15,368 nucleotides of DNA from Entamoeba invadens IP1 (GCF_000330505.1 NW_004191735.1:17232-32599), one strand, 5' to 3'. Positions 1 to 8,394 are shown, numbered from the stretch's first letter. Numbers and translations: made by a program. Notes: generated by a model not told the origin, from the letters alone.

Positions 1-189
1 ATGACAAGTCATTTATCAAATATAACAGGACATTACAATGTGGTAAATAAAAAAAACTTGAAGGACGTTCGAAAACACAATAGTAAAATTTACCAAGCAT
101 TGTTTTTTGATTATACAATTGACGCCTTTTTGCGAAAAATCGAAAAACAACAGCCAAAAAAGATTGAACAAAAGAATAATGAAAAATAA
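1..189 (+). CDS. C-terminal part of an unrecognised protein (cut by window edge)
   Basis: An open frame runs from the first base to a TAA at 187-189, giving 62 residues. The window happens to start on an ATG, so the true start may lie further left. The composition is balanced (for example SKIYQALFFDYTIDAFLRKI) and the C-terminus is basic and Lys/Gln/Asn-rich, which looks more like real coding sequence than the antisense frame, although that is also open. The stop lies within AATAAA (185-190), followed by an A-rich run, which could be a polyadenylation context. The hAT-like insertion begins 37 bases downstream. I do not recognise a family; it could be a host gene or the tail of another transposon ORF. 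Confidence 0.4.
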   Translation: MTSHLSNITGHYNVVNKKNLKDVRKHNSKIYQALFFDYTIDAFLRKIEKQQPKKIEQKNNEK

Positions 190-217
190 AATTAAAAAAA
201 AAATCTATCGAAAATGA

Positions 218-225
218 ACAGGGAC
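218..225. repeat. Left 8-bp target site duplication of hAT-like element
   Basis: ACAGGGAC at 218-225 is repeated exactly at 1206-1213, immediately outside the two inverted ends at 226 and 1205. An 8-bp duplication is the hallmark of hAT transposition. Confidence 0.75.
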
Positions 226-1205
226 AAGGTCGGCCAAGTTCCAGTTTTTAACAACTTCGTCGCAATCTCTAATACGTGTTAGTCTATTTTAAATTTTACC
301 ATATTGTCAACAAAAAATTCAAAGGGTTTTTTAAGTAAAAATGTTTTTAAAAAATTGGTAAAACTATAGTTAACAATATAAACAAATCTTTAGTGTGATA
401 AAAATATCATTATATTGTGTAAAAATTTGGTTTTAAGAACAATGTTTGAAAAGTTAAAAATATGTGAAATATTCCGTTACAAAGTTATTTAAATTAAATA
501 ACAATATTCACCAATTATAATACTTGGAGAGACAGAAGATAATTCCAAATAAAAAAAATTATTATAGATAACTTGAGTGATTTTAACATAATATTTTATA
601 TTTTTACAATTAATATATTTTTTTTCAAAACGTACATGAATATAAATTATCAAAAAATTTTGATTTGTACATTTATGTCCCATCTAAAATAAAGTGTCAA
701 TGAATCAATCAAATCGTAGTATTTTGTATTTTTATTATCATTTGCAATTATACAAAACAAACAATGAATTAATTTAATAAAATAAACCATATTACTTTGA
801 AAAAAACAGTATAACTTATCTATAGATAATCTTATAAATGAAAACTATTATTCAAAATACGATAATAATCAGTCAAAATAATATTTACTCATTGAATTGA
901 AAATAAAATACTATTATCAGAGCAACTTTAAATAAGTTTTATTTTCATGTATAATTTACAATTGAAAGGGTTTGGTGTACAATTAAATCAACACAAAGAT
1001 ATATTAATATTGTTGTTTTCCAAATTAATTTAAAAACATCATGTTTAATATAAATTATCGTTTTATATTTTTTTTTCATTTTATCATATGGTATAAATAA
1101 TTGTGTTTTGTTATTTATTTTTTGTTTTCCAAAAATAATAATGTTATTTACCATTTTAATGTTTTTAAGTTTTTTTCCAATGACATAATCGTTTGGCCGA
1201 CCCTG
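226..1205. mobile_element. Non-autonomous hAT-like transposon (980 bp)
   Basis: The right end reads, outward to inward, CAGGGTCGGCCAA (complement of 1193-1205). The left end reads AAGGTCGGCCAA (226-237), so the inverted ends match over GGTCGGCCAA, with an apparent lost C and a G-to-A change at the outermost left bases. CAGGG-type ends and the flanking 8-bp duplication ACAGGGAC fit the hAT superfamily. The interior is extremely A/T-rich and holds no transposase; the two short minus-strand open frames in it (489-683 and 945-1154) look random. It is therefore a large MITE-like or internally deleted copy, dependent on a transposase elsewhere. Its right duplication overlaps the left duplication of the neighbouring MULE. 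Confidence 0.75.
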
Positions 1206-1213
1206 ACAGGGAC
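1206..1213. repeat. Right 8-bp target site duplication of hAT-like element
   Basis: ACAGGGAC matches 218-225 exactly. Its last four bases (1210-1213) also belong to the left target duplication of the MULE (1210-1218). Confidence 0.75.
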
Positions 1214-1218
1214 AGTTC
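1210..1218. repeat. Left 9-bp target site duplication of MULE
   Basis: GGACAGTTC at 1210-1218 recurs exactly at 3621-3629. A 9-bp duplication falls in the 8-11 bp range typical of Mutator-like elements. Confidence 0.8.
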
Positions 1219-1258
1219 GAGTGAGATATTTGTGTTTAATCACTTTTGTTTAAAAATC
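1219..1258 (+). repeat. Left terminal inverted repeat of MULE
   Basis: Starts GAGTGAGATATTTGTGTT. Allowing small gaps, it pairs with the complement of 3620-3582, which starts GGAAGATATATTTATGTT. Additional TTTTGTTTA copies follow at about 1262-1290. Confidence 0.75.
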
Positions 1259-1425
1259 GACTTTTGTTTAAAAAAGTCATTTTTGTTTACATAAATCAAT
1301 TTTATTTTTAAAATTCGTGTTTTTGTAAGTTAAATACAAATATTGACATATTTATTGTATGTTCTTTATCATTTCCACTTAAAAGCTCAAAATATTTTCA
1401 AATGCTAATTTTAAATAATCATAAC

Positions 1426-3406
1426 ATGATTCCTTCTGGAACATAACCTTCTTATATTATTTGGCATCAGCCTATTATTTTCCAAACACAACAACCGTTC
1501 ATCAATGATAACACAAATAGTAGACAAATAGAAGAAGTTGTTCAAATAGTGAACAATGAAAAAGAAGATACAAACGTTTTAATCAAAAAAGATGAAACAA
1601 CAACTAATAAAAATATTGTAACAACTATAATAAGTACTAAAGGGACACCTCTTCCAGTAGTTGATGGATTTTTGTTTTACAAAGATGGAGCATGCAAAAA
1701 TACTTACAAATGTTCAAGTAATAAAACTGGTTGCAAAGTTAAAATTCAAATTACTAAATTTAAAAAAGAAAGTGCTTTGCTGGAATTCGAAGAAGCTATT
1801 TTTGTTAACAGTAGTGAGCACAACCATGCAATATCTGAACAGTTGGACAAAATTAACTTGGTTCACGACATAGAAAGACGTGTCCAAGATCATAATCATT
1901 TGTTGCAAAGATCTGCTGCAATGCAGGGATTTGATTATGGTAAGTATAAAGGAAGAATGTCTTCAGCGAACAAATTGTTCACGAAAAAAGCAAAAGAAAG
2001 TAGACCAACAAATGGATATCTTGAACAACACGAATTCTATCCCAAGTATTTGCTTTACAAAGATGATATTATGTCAATATTTGTCAATAAAGAAAAAAAA
2101 ATGCTTAATCTCAATACAATTAACACATTTCTAATGGATGGAACTTTCAGAGCCGCTCCAACTCCTTATTACCAATCTTATACAATACATGGTTTGATTA
2201 GTCAGGGGCAATGTTTTCGTTTATTTCATTGTTTGTTGATGAACAAATTACAATCTACATATGAAAAAATGATAGAAGTCATTATAAATTTTGGAAATGA
2301 ATTTGGTATTAAATTATTTGATAAAGACACGATAACGATGGTAGATTTCGAAATTGCAATAGTAAACGTTTTAAAAAATAAAACACAAACAACTGTCAAA
2401 GGATGCCTTTTTCATTACGGACAATCAATTTGGCGGTTTTGTACAACACATGGTATGAAATCAAAATTAGAACACGACGCGGTGTTTTGTGAACAAGTCA
2501 GAAAACTCAAATCAATTGCATTTTGTCGTAGTACTGAAATTGTACAACAATTTAAAAAAAATGAAAGCTGCATCAATCTTGATCAATGATGATGATCTGA
2601 ATATATTATATAATTATTTTGAAAAGGTGTGGATAAATGGTATATACCCACCTCAAATGTAGTGTCAGTTTTCTCAGCCAACAAGAACCAACAACTTTAC
2701 TGAAAGTTATCACAATGCGTTTTTCAAGAGAATTGGAAGAAAGAAGCCAACACAGTGGCAATGGTTAGAAACAGTAAAAATAAACAAAGAAGAAGAATTT
2801 CAACGACTTAATAAATTAAAAACCTTTGGACATATTAACAGACCAGGAAAAACTTATTCAAAAGAAAATATCCAAATTAAGAATTTGACCAATGTGTACC
2901 TTGATGGGTTAATTGATAGTGACAAGTTTTTAGACGGTATTTCTAAAGTCTTGTGTTCTTTAGGATCAGAAAAATTGTATGAAGAAGTACCAACAGATGA
3001 TATTTCGAATGATAGCAGTGATCATTCAAGTTCATTAAGTGAAATCGAATCTTTAAAAATTCATAAACCAAAAGATGAGAAAGACTTAGAAAATGTTGAA
3101 GAGTTGGATAGAGATACGTGTGATTATTTAATAACAATAAATCAAAAAATAAAAACACCAAAAGAAAAAAATGAAAAAGAATATTTAATTTTAGCAGAAG
3201 AAACCCAAAATGATGAAGAAATGCTAATAACACCATGTGAAAAATACCAAAGAGCTCAGATTGAACAAGAAACAAAGAAACCAATAACCATGGAATCTAA
3301 AATTGTAAAAAACGAAAAAATAAAAAGAAAGTACAAGAAAAGACATTCTTTAAGCAGTTTATTGAATAGAATTAACAAAAAAAGAAAAAGAACAGATTTG
3401 GATTGA
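1426..3406 (+). pseudogene. MULE transposase (FLYWCH zinc finger + MULE DDE domain), disrupted
   Basis: The likely start is ATG at 1426, in frame with the main open frame but cut by TAA at 1444-1446; no other in-frame ATG precedes the zinc finger. Counting residues from 1549, a FLYWCH-type finger has Cys55, Cys62, His91 and His93 (YKC, GC, HNH). The MULE catalytic core follows, with FLMDGTFRAAP (Asp197), TMVDFEIAI (Asp266) and the C-x2-H motif GCLFHY (Cys286, His289). The frame then shifts by one base at an A8 run (2554-2561). The continuation has TAG at 2660-2662, where Trp is expected before the conserved RTNN and ESYHN motifs (about 2684-2716). The last 173 residues (2885-3406) are acidic, then end in a basic, nuclear-signal-like tail (KKRKR). 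The family moves DNA by cut-and-paste using three acidic residues. The lesions are typical decay or, for the A8 run, possibly slippage. Confidence 0.9.
2554..2561 (+). other. Homopolymer frameshift site in MULE transposase
   Basis: A run of eight A residues is where the coding phase changes from the 1549 frame to the 2885 frame. Upstream residues IVQQFK and downstream residues MKAASILIN join into a family-like stretch leading to YFEKVW. It may be an indel or a slippage-prone site. Confidence 0.7.
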
Positions 3407-3581
3407 TTAATTATTATTTTATTTCATTTTTATAATGTTAAATTTGTAATAAAACTTACAAATTATAATAAACAATAAAAATAAACTTTTCATTTTATAA
3501 AACAATATATTGTTTTTATTTTTGGTGTTTTTTCATACATTAAACAAAAATGATATTTTTAAATAAAAACGACTTTATTCT

Positions 3582-3620
3582 GATTTTAAACAAAAATGAT
3601 TAAACATAAATATATCTTCC
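3582..3620 (-). repeat. Right terminal inverted repeat of MULE
   Basis: The complement begins GGAAGATATATTTATGTT and matches the left end from 1219 with a few mismatches and single-base gaps. Confidence 0.75.
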
Positions 3621-3629
3621 GGACAGTTC
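3621..3629. repeat. Right 9-bp target site duplication of MULE
   Basis: GGACAGTTC directly after the right terminal repeat, identical to 1210-1218. Confidence 0.8.
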
Positions 3630-3910
3630 TTTCCCATTTTATTCCTTTTTCCGAAGAAAAATATTTGCCTTAGATATTTTAAAGTCCCACCTCTCAGCGA
3701 CTGTTTATGCATGACAATGTCATCATACCCATTGTCTGTATGTATCGCTGTGGATATAAAGTCTTTGGGGTCAGGGATATACGCGACAAGGGAGGACACG
3801 GAAAGTGGGTGAAATCGGCTAATTATTTATTGTTTGAGTTCGTCTTCCAGAGCTTTTTTTAACATTCTGTTTCACTTAGTTTCCACTGACTCGGGGTGAT
3901 TGTCTGTCAT
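3621..3910 (-). pseudogene. Decayed small ORF of unknown function, interrupted by the MULE
   Basis: From an ATG at 3910-3908 (MTDNHPES...) one minus-strand frame reads through to the MULE junction, broken by a TGA at about 3872-3874 and a TAA at about 3824-3826. The longest clean part (3799 downward) has ordinary, non-A/T-driven composition, for example AYIPDPKDFISTAIHTDNGY, and a basic end (FGKRNKMGKN). The stop at 3575 lies inside the MULE end, so the original 3' end was displaced by the insertion. Without the insertions, this frame and the plus-strand ORF at 1-189 would be convergent neighbours. I do not recognise the family. It is moderately likely to be a host gene relic. Confidence 0.4.
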
Positions 3911-4101
3911 TATTTAAAATCGGGACCAGACCAAATACAAACTTAATATTTTAAATTTTCTATTGCCTTTTATTTGAGATAGAAATAGGACAACATTTAA
4001 AAACAATAATATAAAAGGCTATTCTCAAATATACTGGTTAATAAACACTTGTGTATAATGCTATTAAAAACATAAACAAAACAAACTGTTGATACTGTGT
4101 A

Positions 4102-4129
4102 TACCAACAACATGTTAATGTTGTTGGTA
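4102..4129. repeat. Perfect 12-bp inverted repeat with 4-base loop
   Basis: TACCAACAACAT (4102-4113), GTTA loop, ATGTTGTTGGTA (4118-4129). There is no trailing T-run, so it does not look like a simple terminator. Confidence 0.8.
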
Positions 4130-4207
4130 AATCGTATTTCATTTATTTATTTTTGAGTTTTAAAGGGAAAATTTTTTAGTTTGCTTTAATTAACAAAATT
4201 TTGAATA

Positions 4208-4442
4208 CAGTCAAATGCGTTTATTTGTCGTGAATCCAGCAGAAAAACATATTTATTTGTCGTAAATGAGTGAATTTTATAGTAAATTCTTTTTATTATT
4301 AAAATCTATTTTTTATAAAAAATTTGGTTTTTAATTCAACAAAAGTTACAGATTCGAAAACAAAATATTTAATTGTCGTACATTAAAATGGTTGTCCAGT
4401 TGTGCGACAATTATAATTACGACAAATAGACGCATTTGACTG
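4208..4442. mobile_element. Tc1/mariner-type MITE (235 bp)
   Basis: The ends are near-perfect 24-bp inverted repeats. The left begins CAGTCAAATGCGTTTATT at 4208 and the complement of the right end begins CAGTCAAATGCGTCTATT at 4442, both continuing TGTCGT, with one mismatch. TA dinucleotides lie immediately outside both ends (4206-4207 and 4443-4444), the duplication produced by Tc1/mariner transposases. A second TATTTGTCGT copy sits inside the left end (about 4253-4262), and an ATTGTCGTAC copy plus a GCGACAAT copy sit inside the right end. There is no coding capacity. The near-identity of the ends suggests a fairly recent insertion mobilised in trans. Confidence 0.88.
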
Positions 4443-4714
4443 TAATTAGAAAGTAGACAAATTACTAATTTGGAGATGAAACTGAATAAAATATTGGGGA
4501 AAATGTGACTTAAAACTGGGAAATTTTGATGTTAATAGGTTTATAAGACAAATTGGTTCCTGTAGAAAAATTAGTTGCCCATCTGTAATTGTTATTGTTA
4601 GTAAAAAATATTTCGTTAAAATGTTATTTTTTTATCTTGAATATTTTATTAAAATAATATAATTCAATAAATAAAAAAAATTTCAAAAAAACCACAACAA
4701 ATTTGTTATATTGT

Positions 4715-5563
4715 CGAATAAAAATAGTTTTTCTACCATTGATTGTTGAACCTGGTTCTGATAAACAGATGTTGTGTAATGTTTGGGGCAGCGAGTAGTA
4801 AAACATTGTTTCTTCGAACTCGCAGTGCATAGTCGTTGCACTTGATATGGGTGCGCCGATTGCTGATGGAAGTACAAAGGACTGTTTAAGGAGCGACTTA
4901 ATGCTGTTTTGAAAAAGGTGAAAGAGTCGAAGATTCAAATTATTCTGTTCATAGATAAAAGCCACACTGTTTTGTATGCCAGTACAACATGAAATAGCCA
5001 TTAAGGGCTGACAGTCGTCGACATGCTTTTGTTGCAGCTCTATCTCTTTGACATTAATGTCAATGCGAACTTCTTGCAAGAGGAGGCAATTGATTTGGTT
5101 GACAATGCATGTGCAGCACGCTTTACATCGAAGAACCCGCAGCCAGAGGAGATTGACAACTTGGAAAGAAAAGACACACAACTGACAGTTGAGAAGATAG
5201 CATTTGAGAGAGTTGAACAAGATAACAAGAGATCTTGACGTTGCTCAGAATTGAAAAACCAGACAAAAGTAACAATAATGCTGCCACTTCAAATGGTTCC
5301 TACAGCTAATATATGAGGTGGTGAGCAAATGGAAGGCATCCCAGCGAGTAGAAGGACACAAAGTGAAAAGACAAGAATTCTATAACTTGGTGACGAGCTG
5401 CACACAAATTGTTAGGCGTGATGAAAACGTGACCGCAGTCTCTGAGACTCTTTTAAGAAGCAGAAGTAGTCTTTGCTCAGACAAATAACCAACTAAGTCA
5501 TTCATGTTCCTTAGACCAAGTGGTGTTGGCAAGACGGAGCTTGCAAAGGCACTTGCAGAGTAG
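4715..5563 (+). pseudogene. Hsp104/Hsp101 (ClpB-type) disaggregase pseudogene, internal fragment
   Basis: Family segments follow in the right order on the plus strand. The first-ATPase Walker A vestige is PLIVEPGSDKQ (about 4736-4768; the family has a GEPGVGKT-type loop). Next come [12 protein letters not shown] (about 4828-4863) and the [15 protein letters not shown] stretch. The Walker B motif is [11 protein letters not shown] (about 4938-4970), where the catalytic Glu is Lys. The AIDLVDNACA and PQPEEIDNLERK motifs (5087-5165) lead into the middle domain. SKWKGIPASR, TQSEKTRIL and LGDELH follow (about 5327-5402). The second Walker A, GVGKTELAKALAE, ends in TAG at 5561-5563. Sequence between the first Walker B and HHG-type segment is missing, and several frameshifts and stops are present. 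The intact family is a hexameric AAA+ protein-rescue chaperone of about 850-900 residues. This relic is nonfunctional. Confidence 0.88.
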
Positions 5564-5604
5564 TCAGAAGAATTGTTCTGTTTAATGAAAAAGCAAAGGC
5601 GGAC

Positions 5605-5733
5605 TTACAAGTGTTTAATGAAAGGTGTTCCACGTATGGAAAAAAGTGAAACAGTCAACTTCATTACGTACGCGTTTTTTTGATTGTTTGTAATCTTTAC
5701 AACTTGTTCAAGAGTTATCATTTTGGTCTCCAT
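5605..5733 (-). other. Short open frame, possible gene relic
   Basis: ATG at 5733-5731 to TAA at 5607-5605 gives 42 residues starting METKMITLEQVVKITNNQ. The composition is protein-like, but the frame is short and no family is recognised. It may be a first exon or chance. It lies just downstream of the Hsp104 relic on the opposite strand. Confidence 0.2.
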
Positions 5734-5839
5734 TCAAAAATATCGTTTTCAAATTTATCGCATTCATCTTATTTTATTTCAAATTTAATCTTTGTTTTTT
5801 GAATCTTTTAATGCGACCTTTTAGTGTCATATAGTCTTA

Positions 5840-6210
5840 TCTTTCTCTTGTTGAAATATTTGGATGTCCTTCTCGACAGTTTCGGTCCATATTATAATTT
5901 CAGCAATATTTTTCTTGAGCAAAGCAAAAAATGTTTAAGAATTTAAATTGGTGCATTGTTTTTAAGTGATAAGACTTGGCGTTCAATGATTTGATTTGTT
6001 CTCCCATAAATATTGTTCTATTTTTCATACAAATGCGTGTCGAGATTTTTTGAATTGTCTTTTACTAATACAAACATAAAGCCAATTGTTTATACTGATA
6101 ATCCTCAGTGTCTATATTCGACTCGGTAATAAACAACGGATTATTACATGTAATTAAAACAAACTCAAATAAAATTTGGGTTATTTTTTTCAAAAGGTTT
6201 AATGTCAATG
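5840..6210 (-). pseudogene. Possible decayed coding segment, unrecognised
   Basis: On the minus strand one frame is open from about 6210 to 5928 apart from adjacent TAG-TAA codons near 6063-6068. It reads segments such as NNPLFITESNIDTEDYQYKQ and RTIFMGEQIKSLNAKSYH. A second frame, entered near a T6 run around 5933, continues FFALLKKNIAEIIIWTETVE to about 5842. No family is recognised. The composition and the continuity across a homopolymer suggest a relic, but A/T-rich chance reading cannot be excluded. Confidence 0.3.
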
Positions 6211-6339
6211 TTCATATTTTATTGTAATTTTTAGTTTATTGAATAATAAGTTAAAATTTGTTATTTGGTGTATTTTACTTTTTTAAAACAAATTGATGAC
6301 AATTTTTTATTATTAATAAGTATTTTTTATTAAAAATTA

Positions 6340-6740
6340 AGAGAGATCAACCCTACACACCACAAAGTGTAAGTTGTCAAAAGTAGCTATCGATGCCTCT
6401 GATAAGCGAGATCTCCCACCGGAAGTTGACCCGGTGGCTGGATAGGGACTGGTAAACCCTAAAGGAAATCTCCCAGGAAGAGTAAGTCGAGCCTTCTCAA
6501 CTCTCATCTTCGCCATTCCAGCAAGTCTCAACTCTGCTTTTTAAAGGCCTTGAAAAAATGCTCTGAACTTAGAGAGTCAGATTGTCTCTCCATTTTATTC
6601 TCAAAACAAATTCTTGTCATTTGAATAGCACAGGACCACTATTTGACTTTGGTTTGGATAAAACCTGGTAATACGAGGGGCAAAGATGTGGGTTAAAAAA
6701 TGACTCCTCGGCGTCATGTAGACTCTTTAAACAAGAGTAA
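6340..6740. other. G/C-richer island, possible SINE or structured RNA relic
   Basis: About 400 bases stand out from the A/T-rich surroundings. They contain a hairpin ACCGG-AAGTTGAC-CCGGT-like core (about 6418-6435). On the minus strand there are weak matches to a pol III B box (AGGCTCGACTT, about 6484-6494) and an A box (TTGCTGGAATGG, about 6513-6524) at roughly tRNA-like spacing. A 64-residue minus-strand frame (6337-6531, TTG start) reads through it without resembling a known protein. No clear terminal duplication or A-tail was seen. Confidence 0.3.
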
Positions 6741-6822
6741 AACACAATTGATTTCTTCTCTCTATTTTTATTAACAATTAAGATTTAATATACTATTTAT
6801 TATAACTGTTAACTCACTTAAG

Positions 6823-6939
6823 AAAAAGGACCGACATGGAAACAAAGGATGGAAAAATGGGCCAAATGACGTCCTTTGTGGTTTAGGGACGTTATCCCGC
6901 TATCGAGGACGTCCTTACTGTGTATAAGATGTCCTTTTT
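6823..6939. repeat. Cluster of GACGTCCTT-type repeats
   Basis: GACGTCCTT occurs at 6868-6876 and 6908-6916, GATGTCCTT at 6928-6936, and the palindrome AGGACGTCCT at 6906-6915. AAAAAGGAC (6823-6831) and GTCCTTTTT (6931-6939) form a perfect 9-bp inverted pair. These could be subterminal transposase-binding repeats beyond the 3' end of the Harbinger-type element; no matching partner was found at its other side. Confidence 0.5.
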
Positions 6940-7121
6940 ATTATTTTCGTGTCCGCAGGGTTGCGAAAACTAGATAATGTACTATAATTTTACCAATAGT
7001 TTTATTAGACAGAAATATATTTATTTTTAAAAATAAATTATATTCAGAAACAAACGCCATATTATTATAAAATATATTATAAACAAATAGTTTCAACAAT
7101 TAAAATGAATATTTTTATTGG

Positions 7122-8289
7122 TCATTTTAAAGTGAAATCAGTATTTTTTGATATAGAAAAAATCCTACATTTTAGATCTTTAATGAAAACAAAAAATAAA
7201 CCCAAATATTTAAATGTTTTTATTAAAACAATAAAATATAGTTTAAAGTTGCAATCGACGTATGGTTTCGGGCATGTTTGCATAAGTTTGATCATCCAAA
7301 ACATCATGACCTCTCCAAAAACAGTTGTTGCATTTTCATTTTGTTCAAAATGTAAACTATCTGCGTTTGACATTGTCCCACCATTCATTTGGAAATTTTC
7401 AAGAATCCTTCTTGCTGCTTGAGGAATTCTGATTATTATTTTGTTATTCAAAAGTGATGGGTTCAATAAAAAGAAATGAAGATTCCGCATAGGATGTATC
7501 ATGATGTGATAATTATTAAAAGCATGACACAACAAAAGAATGTCTTCATATTTATCGAGAGAGTATTTCCATTTTTTGCGACTTCGAATAACAGAGTGAG
7601 CCTTCCGAATGAATTTTCCACAATAAGTCTACAATTGCTAACCAAAGAGTTTTGAAGCTTTGTCAAAGTGTGGCGTCTTGGCTCAGAAGAGTGGGACCAA
7701 GTTGTAATACCATTTTTAGCACCTCGGTATCCAGTATCACCCAAAAATAGTCCTCCCTCTCTGATATATTAGTCCCACTCATATAACCCGAAAATTCTAA
7801 AGTCGTGATATGATTCAGGAATTGAAGTGGTAATTCCACAAGTTAGTCCAAAGTAATTGACACTTACACTTGTTTTTATCGCTGAACAATTTAATTTTAA
7901 AGAAAAAATACAGCATTTGTGTATTCTCTACCACACACAATTTTGCGTTTATTTGTTACAGCGTGGTCTCTTACATCAATGGCAGTATAACACTTATCTA
8001 AACCTTTAAAGTGTTCAATAATAACTGGATCCCTGAATTTACTAAATGGTATTCTCATCGCCCCACATTTACCGACCTGAATTATCAAAATTTCTACGGC
8101 ACGTTTTTTGAACAAGTCTACGGCTCTCCACACTTCTCTCGACATTTCCTTTCTGTTTCTATCGCCGACTCTTATAATAAAATGAACTTCAGTTTCATTT
8201 TGATAACGTTAAGAGGTGAGAATAATTTGGTTGACTTTCAATAAATAAAACAGAGTTTTGTAGTCGCACCCCTTGTGGAGAAAAATCAT
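7122..8289 (-). pseudogene. PIF/Harbinger-type transposase (DDE_4 family), disrupted
   Basis: ATG at 8289-8287 opens a frame that has TAA at 8209-8211, then runs through SREVWRAVDLFKKR and the first catalytic Asp in CYTAID (7975-7977), with YTN matching the usual NRKG-type region. After a shift near 7900, a second frame reads GITTSIPESYHDFRIF, is cut by TAA at 7769-7771, then has LGDTGYRG (second Asp, 7736-7738) and RLIVENSFGR (catalytic Glu, 7616-7618). A second shift near 7585-7603 leads to KKWKYSLDKYEDI, LLLCHAFNNYHIMIHP and a C-terminal extension ending at 7122. The order D, SIPES-HD, GDTGY, VEN-FG is diagnostic of DDE_4 transposases. Two stops and two shifts make it inactive. The element ends could not be placed. 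Confidence 0.85.
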
Positions 8290-8394
8290 CAATATTAAAA
8301 ACAGTTCATATAAAGTAAATATACAACTTTTATTTACTGACAGAACCAATACGACATTACTGGATTTAAATAACAAAATTTATTAATTTTGTTT

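Larger units (their letters stand above)
1219..3620 (+). mobile_element. Mutator-like element (MULE), complete copy with decayed transposase
   Basis: The element is 2,402 bp. Its boundaries are set by imperfect inverted ends of roughly 40 bp: 1219-1258 against the complement of 3582-3620, sharing a TTTAATCA(C/T)TTTTGTTTA core. They are bracketed by the exact 9-bp duplication GGACAGTTC. The left end carries repeated TTTTGTTTA motifs, possibly transposase-binding sites. It encodes one plus-strand transposase gene that is interrupted at three points, so this copy cannot make full-length enzyme. The insertion lies at the 3' end of a decayed minus-strand ORF and next to the hAT-like element. Confidence 0.85.

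Noticed and set aside
489..1154. Two short minus-strand frames inside the hAT-like element
   Set aside because: Composition is Ile/Lys/Asn/Tyr as expected of random A/T-rich DNA, with no transposase motifs.
2943..3284. Minus-strand 113-residue frame
   Set aside because: It is antisense to the acidic C-terminal part of the MULE transposase; its Leu/Phe-rich composition mirrors the Glu/Lys codons opposite.
4624..5220. Minus-strand 198-residue open frame
   Set aside because: It is antisense to the Hsp104/ClpB relic, whose plus-strand motifs (IDLVDNACA, PEEIDNLERK, ILFID) are clear. The minus-strand protein has no recognisable features.
6956..6964. CAGGGTTGC as a hAT-type terminus
   Set aside because: It resembles a hAT end, but no inverted partner GCAACCCTG or 8-bp duplication was found in the window.
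7105..7422. Plus-strand 105-residue frame
   Set aside because: It is antisense to the C-terminal end of the Harbinger-type transposase and lacks family features.
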